From positions 62,001-126,000 of the forward strand of contig JADNRX010000074.1 in assembly GCA_015501595.1 (NCBI GenBank): a stretch of DNA of 64,000 nt, written 5' to 3'. This document shows positions 50,046-60,559 of the stretch, one piece after another (position 1 is the stretch's first letter; each line of letters starts with the position of its first letter). Source of the stretch: Hymenopellis radicata. Its lineage: Eukaryota; Basidiomycota; Agaricomycetes; Agaricales; Physalacriaceae. Made by a program: the position numbers and the translations under genes. The notes beneath the pieces were generated by a model. It saw nothing but the letters and a program-made list of their open reading frames with translations, was not told the DNA's origin and did not search any database.

Positions 50046-51770
50046 ATGGAGCGCGTTAAACAGCTAGCATCGCACCTTTATGCTCCCCAGGGCGTCGCCG
50101 CTCTCACTCGGAAGAATCCCGATGACGTTGTCATTACGCTCGCCATTCGCTCGCCGCTGTGCAAGTCCAGGAAAGGCGGTTTCAAGGATGCAAGGTGCGT
50201 TTCCCACTCAATCGATACTCCTTTTGTCCTTATCCCATGGAAGGACCGATGAACTCATGCTGGAGATGTTCAAGGTGAATATATGCGTCTTGAGCCTGTG
50301 CCATGACCTCTGAATATCCCACAGCAAGTGATAACCCACTCTCATCTCGATCCTGCGCTCGTTGGAGACATCTGTGTCGGAAACGTACTCGCCCCAGATG
50401 AAATGTACCATGCTCGAGCTGCTATGCTGGCTGCTGGATTCCCGGACTCTGTTCCCGTCCAAAGCATAAATCGCTTCTGCTCCAGTGGTCTTATGGCTGT
50501 CACGACTATCGCCAATCAGATACGCAGCGGCCAAATCGAAATAGGTCTTGCATTAGGTGTTGAGAGTATGTCTGAGAAGTACGTGCTCTCCGGTTATCAT
50601 GGCATCCTCTAATAACGCGCATATAGTCCTGATAGTGGAGGCCCGAAGCAAAGTGATCTTATTTCATGCAATCCCGCATCTGCCGACTGTCCCAAACCTA
50701 TGGGTTGGACCAGTGAGAATGTTGCGGACGAATTCAATGTTTCTCGTGAAGAACAAGACGCGTTCGCCGCTGAATCCTTCCAACGTGCTGAACGCGCTCA
50801 GAAGGCGGGCTACTTCGAAAACGAGATTGTACCATTCACTGTCTACCAAAAGGATGCTTCTGGCGAACGCAAGCAGGTTGTCGTGACCATGGATGACGGC
50901 ATCCGACTTGGCACCACCAAGGAAGCCTTGGGCAAGATCAAGCCGGCGTTCCCTCAGTGGGGTAGATCAACGACTACTGGTGGTAATGCAAGTCAGATTA
51001 CAGATGGTGCCGCTGCGGTGTTGTTGATGACGCGCCGGAAAGCTGAAGAACTCGGACTCAACATTATTGGGAAGCACGTCACGACCTCAGTGGCTGGTAT
51101 GTCTTTTGATAAACCTATTGACGGTTTCTTATATGATTCAGGTCTTCCTCCGCGCATCATGGGGATTGGTCCGTTATATGCGATTCCTATGGCTCTGAAG
51201 AGCTGTGGTCTAAGTCAGGATGATGTCGACTTGTACGAGGTATTATTGCTGGTGGTATTTCAAGACTGTCATACTGATAGCAACCAGATCAACGAAGCAT
51301 TTGCTTCTCAATGCGTCTATGTCATGCGTGCACTGGGGCTTCCGCAGTACGTCCTTTAAATAATCCTCACGAGTTTGGCATTGAAATGTTTCTCTAGTGA
51401 AAAGGTATACTTAATGAAGTTGGATGTATGTCGTTTATTGACTCGTCCAACAGGTGAACGTTAACGGGGGAGCTATCGCTCTTGGGCACCCACTAGATGA
51501 GTCGATTTTTAGTATGCTGAAATACCGAACTGACCTTCTTCCTTTACGCTGCACCGGTGCTCGGCAGATAGCAACGGGCTTGAACGAGCTTGGACGACGC
51601 CAGGGAAAGGTGATTGTCGTTCTGTTAGACCGTATGCATTGGCTGATTTATTTAGATTCTCGTTACTTCTATGTGTATCGGTACGTCAATAATCCCTTTG
51701 TCGAACAATATACTAACATTGTCTTGCAGGAACTGGGATGGGTGCCGCCGCCGTGTTTGTACGAGAGTGA
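50046..51770 (+). CDS. POT1: peroxisomal 3-ketoacyl-CoA thiolase
   Basis: Last step of beta-oxidation: thiolytic cleavage of 3-ketoacyl-CoA. N-terminus MERVKQLASHLYAP contains RVKQLASHL, an exact PTS2 (R-V-x5-H-L), so import through Pex7. Active-site SINRFCSSGLMAV, NEAFASQ, GGAIALGHPLG and CTGARQIATGL with the second catalytic Cys; end GMGAAAVFVRE, stop 51,768-51,770. Eleven introns: 50195-50243, 50275-50324, 50579-50626, 51097-51141, 51240-51287, 51347-51397, 51405-51453, 51497-51547, 51610-51655, 51681-51729, plus possibly one not seen. The exon at 51398-51404 is seven bases. The intron at 51497-51547 reads AT...AC. The frame is continuous throughout with these junctions. Confidence 0.9.
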
Positions 51771-52312
51771 TTCAAGTAATGCAACGAAATGAACTTGTGC
51801 CTTCGCTGGATTCCATCAGGCTGATCCAGACAACTGATGGCGTTTCTTCAGCTAAAATAAGAACATGAGCAATGTTCCGAGCCAGCGCGAAAGTCCTCAG
51901 TGCGCAGTGTTGGTCTAATTTTGTTTTTTATGAATTCCCTCAAGAGAGTCCTGGCTTTCCTTGGCAAGGAGCTGTTTGAAAGGTGGGTTAAATTGTTGAG
52001 ATGTCAAGCTGTTGCTAGTAACGTAAGATGCGTGATGATTTTCGCAGAAACGATGCGAGCTGTACGCTTGGATAAATATAGAGCTCGAGATTTACTTTTA
52101 GCTGCGGATTTTTCATTTAGCAGAGGCAGGACGAGACTGGCTGGGCGCGTGCACTTCCCACGCCACGAGAAAGGGCATATTGCCCGATCAATGCTACCGC
52201 TTTACCTTTTGACTGTAAACAACAACCTATTCAAGACTTTCCGTCTTTCCCCACTCTAGACTACCCGCAGTCTGCGCCTCTCTTTTTCATTCACCTCCTC
52301 CTAGCTGGCAGG
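51771..52312. other. intergenic, no gene seen
   Basis: 0.54 kb between thiolase and the lyase-like gene. Only short open frames of no recognisable content. Confidence 0.5.
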
Positions 52313-54786
52313 ATGGTCAACTACAATACTATTCACGACAACGGCAGCAGCCCGTATGGCGCGGGCGATCCCTATTACAGCCAATCTACTGGTTACATCG
52401 CACCAGTACCGCAGCAGAAGAAGGGCACCAGCAACTGGGTGAAATATGGCATTCCCATCGCCGTCGTTGTCATCGCCGGCGCCGTCGTTGGCGCCATTCT
52501 TGGGATCCGGGCTTCCAAGTCGAGCGACTCGTCGTCGTCGTCGAGCGGCGCGTCTTCCTCCAACCCTACCGACGTCGTTAGCGTCAAGGAACAAGTCGGC
52601 CGCTTCGCCACGGCCACGGCCAGCGAATTCATGGTCCCCGTATACCCCTCCACCGTATGTGTTTTTTTTTTGTCGAGTAGCAACGTGGGCTGAAAAATGG
52701 GAATCTAGACCAACGCAGCTGCGTACACCGTGCCCACATTTGTCGATACCACGGACAGCAAGCTGGCGTGGCCCAGCGACCCATGGAAGCCGTCGAACCC
52801 CAGCGTTACATCGCTGCGATCAGAACACCCCCGGCTTATCGCGCCTGCCTATATGTGGGAGGCGCTTCCCACTCTCATTGAAAATGATCCCTACCTAACT
52901 GGGTGGAATGCAACTATTTTTGGAAATGCTTCGGATTACTACAGCGCGGATCCTGTTGTCTATTTTATGGATGGCGACAGTGGTATTCTGGATAATGCGC
53001 GCGAGGTCAAGATGAGGATCAAGGCCTTTTGCTATGTGTATCGCATGACGAACGATACAAAGTGGGCTGACAGGGCGTGGCTCGAAGTGCAGGTGAGTAT
53101 ATATAGCATGCTTCTGTTCTGTGACATGACGTCTAGTTTAGAATGCTGCTGGAAATGGCACGACATCTTTTGGTCCAACCGACGATAAGTGGAACAATGC
53201 CCATTTCTTGGATACAGCCGAGTTCGCTGCTGCATTCGCCATTGCTTATGACTGGCTCTTTGATGTTCTCACCGACGAGCAAAAGAGCCAGATTCGATAC
53301 ACGGTTAACTTGTACGCTCTGGGTCCGGGTGTTTCTACGTACACCGACTCCACCAACTACTACGGCTGGTGGCAGAAGAACACCACCGGCAACTGGAACT
53401 GTGTGTGTAACGGCGGTTTGACGTTGGCGTCGCTGGCCATCCTTGACGAGGATGAGACGGGCAATGCCGCGACCTTGTTGGGTCTTACCGTCGACAACGC
53501 CCTCCAGAATTGTGTGTACGCCGTTTCGGACGATGGCACATGGAAGGAAACCGCCAACTATTGGTACTTTGGTACCACTGGCCATGCAGAGATGTCTGCC
53601 TCCTTGCTCACCGCTACCGGGTCGGCACTGGGCATGCTGGACACCAACGCCAACTTTTACAAGACGGGCGACTTCCACATGTTCAACTACGGACCGACGT
53701 CCAAGTTTGACTGGGGCGACCACGGCCCGAACAAGTTCTCCTCGACTGCCAACTCTGTCTTGTTCTATGGTGCGCAGTACGACGAGCCGACATACACGCT
53801 CTTCCAACGCGAGCAGGCGGATGCTGCGGAGCCGTTCGGCATGTTCTGGTACGACCCGACTGTTACTGGCGCGTTCTGGAATGGCAAGGCGCTGGATGCG
53901 TTCTTTGACGCGGACCTCGACCAGTGGGCGTCCATGCGGAGCAGCTGGACGGACCAGGATGCGCTCTTCGTCGCTATGAAGGCCGGCAAGAACCAGGGTA
54001 TCCAGACGCACAACGATTTGGACTGCGGAGACTTTGTCCTGGATGCGCTCGGGACGAGGTGGGCTGGGGAGTACGGCTCTGGCGATTACCGGTCCACGAA
54101 TTACTTTAGCAACGATACACAGACGAGCGACCGGTGGTTGTACTTTAGGAAGAGGACAGAGGGTCAGAGCACGTTGTTGATTAATGCGGCGAACCAGGAT
54201 GTTGCTGCTGCGCCCAAGATTTTGAATTCTGGGTCGTCTGGCACTAAACAGGGATCAAGCACGGTGTTTTCGGTGAACGAGGACGATACCGCTTTCTGGG
54301 TTGCGGATTTGACTTCGGCGTACTTTGACGCGTGAGTGGTATTTTGCCTGTTTTTGTGTTTCCTAATCCTCCGTCTTTAGCACATCGGTGAAGCGTGGTG
54401 TTCGACTTCTTAACGGACGCAAGCAAGTGCTCATCCAGGACGAGGTTGACGTGTCGGCTTCGTTGCAGTGGCGTATGCACACGAACGCGACTGTGACTAC
54501 GAGCGGGTCGACGGCTACGCTCGAGCGGGATGGGAAGAAGCTGGAAATGACGATCCTGAGCCCGAGCGGCGCGTCGTTCACGACCTCGGACGCTGTGCGC
54601 CTGAGCACGGACCCGACGCCGCCTGTTCCGGACCAGGACAACCCGGGCATCACGATCGTGATAATAGAGCTTGAGGCTGGGACGCATACGATTGAGGTGC
54701 TGTTCAACCCGCAGTGGGATGGTGTTGATTTTGTGACGCCGTCGTCTGTCGCGCTGGATAGTTGGTCGTTGACGAGCCACAATTGA
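52313..54786 (+). CDS. membrane-anchored heparinase II/III-like polysaccharide lyase
   Basis: Cytosolic N-terminus of about 40 residues, one signal-anchor segment (YGIPIAVVVIAGAVVGAILG), a Ser-rich stalk and a long extracellular region. The extracellular region resembles the (alpha/alpha) toroid plus beta-sandwich of heparinase II/III and chondroitin AC/alginate lyases. Blocks: RLIAPAYMWEALPTLIENDP, FAAAFAIAYDWLFDVLTDEQ, NWNCVCNGGLTLASLAIL, ETANYWYFGTTGHAEMSASL, FDWGDHGPNKFSSTANSVLF and LDCGDFVLDALGTRWAGEYG. Introns 52655-52708, 53093-53141 and 54332-54380; stop 54,784-54,786. The frame is clean. The substrate is unknown; uronic-acid-containing polymers are the family norm. Confidence 0.75.
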
Positions 54787-55173
54787 GATGTGGCTCTTGT
54801 ATTTAGTTTGGTACTACATATGCTCTAATTTTACTTTATACCAAGGACTCTGTTGAGAATGAGACATGGGGCGTAATGGATGGATGGTGGTGTACTTGTA
54901 GTTTAGAGTGAAGGATGCGAAATGCCACATTGGGACAACTTCAGGTGCAACCAGACTGAAAACCCCACACAAGCTATGTGCACAGAGTCTTTTTTGAGTC
55001 GCGCGACGCGGATGGCATGGCTTATGTAACATCCGAGCTGGTAACAAGTATACACTGCAAAAGTAACCATAAAGTAACCTAGAAACCGGTAGGGGCGTTT
55101 GCCGTATATGGTATGCGTGTGGCGCAGTCATGTGACTGACTTCTGTTTCATATGGAACCCGATTCGAACCACC

Positions 55174-56327
55174 ATGAGCCAGACTCATAAGCGAAAACGC
55201 AGCATCCCTGACTCTCCGGTTGATTTGACCAAAATGCAGCTCGCCCGGCAGCGACTCCTGGCCCTTCAGGATGAACTTGTTTGCGTTGAAGAGACTACAG
55301 AAGAGATGGCGCAAATTATGGACCATGTACATGCATTGCAGGAGATCCTTGGTACTACGAAAAAACTAGTTTGTCTCGTTTTCTCACGTTACTTGTCTGA
55401 CAACTTGTACGCAGAAGCTCGAATTCTCGAGCGTCGGACAGCAGGACCTTGTAAATTTGGGAATAGAGCGAAACTTCTTGGTTATCGACAAAACTGTCCT
55501 CGCCGAACGCTTGAATGCAAGGTCAAGCGATCACATCGAACGTCTGTGCGCGCAGATAACCCGCATTTACCGCTTCGTTAGCATGCAAGTTGGTGAATGA
55601 CCTACATGATAGCCCCCCCTCTGACAGTGTCCAGTCAGGTGCTAGAATGATTCTGGACGCTATACTGTTGACTGTGGCCGAGATTTCAGCCAACGGTGAT
55701 GCCCAAATACCTGTTGCAATTTTCCCGGAAATGAGACTTGCTACTGGCGATGGCGTCCAGATCACCAACCCGGCGACCAACTTCCAAGTGTGGCTAACTG
55801 GGAACGCGGACTATGTGGTCTGTACATATACCGACGAAGAGGAGAACCGAAGCAAGCCTCCTTCGAAATTCCCATTATGTTATTGACTTGTACGCTAGCT
55901 CGGGTATTGAAGGGTGCACTTCACGATGTGATGAGGTTTTCCCAGAACCGCATTGTGTTAGTGGAAGGCAAGCAGCCTGAGGAAGATAACAATCTGTACA
56001 ACAGTATGCCTGAGGCCATCAGTCAAGCGGCCGCGTTGAGCGAAGTTACGGGGTGAATCCAACATTAAGCGGTCGCAATTTCACTGAATGACTGAACGCT
56101 TACAGATCCAATGCAGTTCGCTTCTGTCTCTCGGATGGGCGGAATTGGATCTTCTCCCTTTTCACAAAGGATGAACAGGGACGGAGGGTTTGCTATAAGG
56201 GAAAAATCTTCAATATCATTGAACCTAGACCCGATGCGGAGGCAATTTTGCGACATGATGTCTCTCAAGTTGTCGAGTTGGTGTATCATTGGGTGAGTGC
56301 CGTGCTACTGTATGTAGAGAGTTGTTG
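55174..56327 (+). CDS. coiled-coil / PD-(D/E)XK-like orphan protein
   Basis: Begins MSQTHKRKRSIPDSPVDLTK with a basic NLS-like KRKR, then a helical, probably coiled-coil region (QRLLALQDELVCVEETTEEM). Introns near 55,369-55,413 and 55,585-55,637 lead into GARMILDAILLTVAEI. Then IFPEMRLATGDGVQITNP, WLTGNADYVVCTYTDEE, NRIVLVEGKQPEEDNN, MPEAISQAAALSEVTG and, after one more intron, FCLSDGRNWIFSLFTKDE. The Asp of ADYVV, E-x-K in VEGK and the following Gln suggest a PD-(D/E)XK nuclease fold; this is inference from pattern. One A is missing near 55,851 (ENRKQASFEI). The stop at 56,325 follows YHWV; an extra 3' exon cannot be excluded. Confidence 0.5.
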
Positions 56328-57360
56328 AATAGTCTCTGGACTAGCTGGTGGCAAGCGATGATCCTCTACATGATCCTTTGTATACGCTCCGAGAAGACTG
56401 AATCCAATGCCCGGGGATCTGGCGTATTTTGTGAGATTTGGCAATCACTGAATCGACTCCTCGAGATCGAGTGCGTTTCTGCACCCCAATTATTGGCCTT
56501 ATTCGCCTTGGGGTGCTGTATTTCTTTTCGATCCTGCATATATATACAACGAGTCAACGACATCCGGTAATTGAACCTGTGCACTTGTTACGTTCTCAAG
56601 AACAAGGACGTTTTTTCCATAAACAGCAATCATCAATTAGGTCCAATCCTTTCAGGGTGACAATGTATACAGATTCGGGAGCTCCCACGAGGCTAGCGCC
56701 TCTTTTTCAGACATGGTGGTCGGATTTGGAATCATTGGCGGGATCTCAGGCGCGCAGGACAATTGCGCCACTCGCGCTTCCCTTCTCCACATGACTGATC
56801 AAAGCAATAACGACCATCGGAAGGTGGGCTATTAAGCGCTCGGAGCCCTGATCGTGCCCACTGCCTTCCACAGCGTCCTCGTGTCTGTGGCAGCGTTCGA
56901 CAGGATGCATCACCTCGAGGCAGCGGAACGATAATATCTTTGAATGGCATGCGCATTGTCCTTCTTGTTGCCGGCCACGGGACGACTGATTGGACCCACT
57001 CAGGTATACAGATGCATATACACGCGGCCGCGAATTTGTCTTCGATCCCATTGTTCTCGGGGGCATGAGGCAGACTCGTGTGTCCTGCTTCCCACAGACT
57101 TGCCATATCGGGCCCATTGCCTTGTTCTCTTCGGAGACTCTTCCCGTTCTGCTTTGGACAGTAACATTCACACAATGCCGCGCGTGCAAATAGATTATGT
57201 TTGACACGAAGTCCTGATCGGCTGGTTTAAAAAGTCCAACCATCAACTCACTTCTCGTCTTCCATCTTCCTTCCGCACGAATAACGCGGTTCCTAGTGAG
57301 CGGGCTGCCTCTCTCTCGTTCATTCCATTCGTGCTTACGTCTCACATAGATTCAGACGAT
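56328..57360. other. intergenic, 1 kb, no convincing gene
   Basis: Open frames exist on both strands (longest about 200 codons at 56,746-57,345, minus), but none shows domain-like composition. The minus frame lies in the promoter region of the F-box gene. Confidence 0.4.
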
Positions 57361-58854
57361 ATGACGACGATATCTATCATTCAATCGAAACCCGAACATA
57401 CGAGCTTTCCGCTGTATCTTCGCACTCCTCTCATGTCCTACGCACCAGTGCGCCACGTCCGACGAGCAGCTTTTCTTCCCCTCCCTGCCTATTGCAACCG
57501 TCTCCCAAATGAACTACTATCTCATATATTTCTTCTCACTGCCGCTGACGAGCGCGACGCGTCGAGAGACCCATCGGTCTGCGTACGATCCCTTGCCAGC
57601 GTATGTAAACGCTGGCGCGGGGTAGCGCTCGGCACCGGCAGACTATGGACGAACATCCTCCTCACATTCCCCCAGTCCCCAGGCCAGCTATCTTATGCAT
57701 CGACATGCATCCAGCGCTCCAAGCGCTACCCCCTTGACATCTACATGGATTTCCGCGATCCAGACTGGAACTGGGACGAAGACTCGCATCCCTTTGGTCT
57801 CCATGACATGGAAGCTGTGCTGGGTGTGCTTCTCCCCCATGCGATGCGCTGGCGCTCCCTCGAGCTCCTCACTGATACGTGGACACCGACCCATGCTTTT
57901 CTTTCCCACACCCGGGACGCGGCCGCGCCTATTCTTGAAACCCTCTCGCTGTCACGCTGTAATGCCTACTTCGCTGCCAAGGGGCAGGCCTTTGAGCCGG
58001 CTGAATTGAAGGAACCCATTCCTCTGTTTGGGGGTCGCGTGCTTCCTTGCCTGAAGAGGGTGTCTCTGGTCGGCGTCCACGTCGACTGGGCCCAGTCCGA
58101 GCTGAGGGACCTGCTCGACTTGGAGCTCAAGTACCATGCCAGCGATGTCATGCCGTCGCTTGAGGAGTTTGCTGACATTCTTTCAGCATGCCCTGACATA
58201 AGGCATCTGTCCATCTTGGGCTGGGGTCCCCGTTTTGACGGTCTTCCCCGGGCTGTTATCCGCCTTTCCAAACTCATCCGCTTCTCTCTTGGCCTCGTCG
58301 ACAACGAATACGCGATCGACCTTCTCTCCTGCATGTCGTTCCCGGTGTTGCAGGAGCTGGCCTTGGAGGACGTGTCGTCCATCTTAGATCCTGTGAACGA
58401 GCAGGATGTCACGCCCATTCTCGATCGCTTCCAGCTGCCGGCAGATGCAGGCGGTTTTGATATTCCGTCTGACAAGGTGCAGATATTGGAACTTCACAAT
58501 GTCCGCTCCAATCCCGCCGCGATAGAGCGCTTCCTGTGCTGCTTTTCCCTGGTCCACAAGATGGTTCTTTCTGAGCCGGGAGATGTGTTGATTGCACTTC
58601 ATCCTGTCTCGGATACGGCGTTTCAGGCTTGCCCCTCCTTAACCGAGCTGTCCTGCAGCGGCACCGATTCCATTGAGAAGCTTTTCGCTTTGGTGTCTGC
58701 CAGGACTGGAAGGAATGACCCGGGTGTTAAGCATCTTCAGAAGCTCCATATCGGCATCACACGCGACGACGGTGTCGAGGACAATCAATGGTCGAAAATC
58801 CTTGACCTCAGCACCTGTGTTGATCTCAGCATCACGAAGCTCTATGAAGACTAG
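57361..58854 (+). CDS. F-box protein, single exon
   Basis: ATG at 57,361 (MTTISIIQSKPEHTSFPL), 497 residues. F-box: CNRLPNELLSHIFLLTAADE ... VRSLASVCKRWRGVALGTGR.LW, followed by leucine-rich blocks (LEELADILSACPDIRHLSIL or close to it; VLQELALEDVSSILD; LTELSCSGTDSIEKLF). Typical of the large Agaricomycete F-box/LRR-like families that feed substrates to SCF ligases. It is distantly related in layout to the F-box gene of the inverted arms but not a close copy. No frame break. Confidence 0.85.
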   Translation: MTTISIIQSKPEHTSFPLYLRTPLMSYAPVRHVRRAAFLPLPAYCNRLPNELLSHIFLLTAADERDASRDPSVCVRSLASVCKRWRGVALGTGRLWTNILLTFPQSPGQLSYASTCIQRSKRYPLDIYMDFRDPDWNWDEDSHPFGLHDMEAVLGVLLPHAMRWRSLELLTDTWTPTHAFLSHTRDAAAPILETLSLSRCNAYFAAKGQAFEPAELKEPIPLFGGRVLPCLKRVSLVGVHVDWAQSELRDLLDLELKYHASDVMPSLEEFADILSACPDIRHLSILGWGPRFDGLPRAVIRLSKLIRFSLGLVDNEYAIDLLSCMSFPVLQELALEDVSSILDPVNEQDVTPILDRFQLPADAGGFDIPSDKVQILELHNVRSNPAAIERFLCCFSLVHKMVLSEPGDVLIALHPVSDTAFQACPSLTELSCSGTDSIEKLFALVSARTGRNDPGVKHLQKLHIGITRDDGVEDNQWSKILDLSTCVDLSITKLYED

Positions 58855-59102
58855 AACCATACCATGAACTCTTACGCCTTCTTCGTTCATACGTACAACC
58901 ATCATGCTACACTGTAGAACACAAATCATTCATGCCATTGCATACCTTCATCTTGTCTGTAGCCAATACTCGCATCTCCTTTGTCCTCGCTATGCATACC
59001 ATGTCGCACTGTTTTCCAATAGTTATCGAACCTATCCCATATTTACAGCACCTCATTAGCATCGTGTACCCATTACCAATCTATGCATTATCCTGACCGA
59101 AT

Positions 59103-60195
59103 TATAGTTTAGACATCGATACCAGCATACCTCCATCCAAGGTGATTGTCGCGCCGTTAACAAATGCACCTGCGGGACTGGCCAGATATAAAGCAGTACC
59201 CGCGACGTCCTCGGGCTTGCCAATTCGCTTCAAAGGTATGGATGCTGTCAAAGCGTCTCCAACGATCTCTAAAGTATGCGCAGTCACTGATTTGCGTACA
59301 CTGTGAGTATGCGATTGGCTGAGAGAGACAAAATAAACTTCACTTTTACTTGGGAACGGACCACATGCAATCGTATTGGACACAATCCCCTCGGGTCCAA
59401 GTCTACCACCGAGGTGGCGGCTCAGATGATGCAGTGCCGCTTTCGACGCGGAATACGCGTATGTTTCGTGTGCGGGGACGCCAAGGCCCTCTACTGAACC
59501 AATCTGAAACGGATGTGATTAGCACGGGGAGGAGAAACGACAAAGCTGACTGTACTCACATTTATGATGCGCGCGGGATCAGAGTACGATTCGCCACTCT
59601 TGGACGTTTGAGCGGCCACCCGGAGCAGCGGAAGCATGTGCTGCGTGAGCGTGAAAACGCGCTGGAGATTGAGCGTGATCACTTTCGTGAACGCCGCGTC
59701 CTAGAGGTATTGTTAACGCCGTAAACGGCAAAACGGATGTCAGGTCAATAGACTTGCAGGAAACTCGTCCAGCGTTTCTCCCCAGGTGGCACCTGCGTTG
59801 TTGACTAGGACGTGCACCATCTTCTCTCTGGACGCCAGCTCCTTTGCCAGCCTTTCCACAGCGTCGAATTTGGCTAAATCGGCGGGGAGCGCGACACATG
59901 TTCCAGAACCAAGAGTATTCAGTTCAGCGGCCGTTGCATCGCAATCCTTCGCGGACCGCGAGGAGATGTATACCTTGTGACGTGTCAAATCGAGGGAAGA
60001 GACAGCTGGCAGTCAAAGAACCTTGGCGCCGTTCTTCACGAATCCTGTAGCAATCTATGAACATTGAGCGGCTTGTAAGGGTTATCTGAAAGTAGAGCAT
60101 ACCATTTTCCCAACACCGCGGCTGCCACCTGTGACGACGACAACCTTTCCTTTGACGCTGAAAAGGTTTTCAACTTGGAACGAGGACGCAGACAT
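59103..60195 (-). CDS. short-chain dehydrogenase/reductase
   Basis: Classical SDR, NAD(P)-dependent. Start at 60,195 (MSASSFQVENLFSVKGKVVV), then the glycine-rich TGGSRGVGK, an NNAG in VHVLVNNAGATWGETLDEF, catalytic Tyr-x3-Lys in YAYSASKAALHHLSRHLGGR and a C-terminus GAFVNGATITLDGGMLVS. About five introns; the one at 59701-59757 has GC-AG ends (GCAAGT donor). Closest in style to RhlG/3-oxoacyl-ACP-reductase-like SDRs of fungi; the substrate cannot be told from sequence. Confidence 0.8.
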
Positions 60196-60559
60196 GGTGA
60201 AGGGAGGAGAGAACGATTCCGATGAGCAGGACACTGGACAGGCATTATATTCTTAGCCAAGGTTACTTTGATAGCCGACCCAGCGGACCTCACCCCGGCT
60301 CCGGTACATAATGTAACCGGGGTGACGCAGATCGGCGGTACGTCGCGTCGTGTGGCTGGGGGTAAGTGCAAGTGAAGTCCTAACACAGTCATTGGGAGGA
60401 AGCCTGCGGGAGCTCTTGCATAACGGGACCTCTTCCGCCGGCTATGGCACTACTCAAGTATTTTTCTTGGTATTCTTCAGGTATTTCATGCAACAATGCA
60501 ACATGGCTTCCATCCAATCTAAACTTGAATGTAATCGTTGCGTTAATACAGTTAGACCA

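Noticed and set aside
55140..55185. tRNA-like B box (gattcgaacc, minus strand)
   Set aside because: No matching A box at the right distance and no cloverleaf could be drawn; it lies over the start of the coiled-coil gene.
56746..57345. 199-codon minus-strand open frame
   Set aside because: No start context, introns or domain; it overlaps the promoter of the F-box gene at 57,361.
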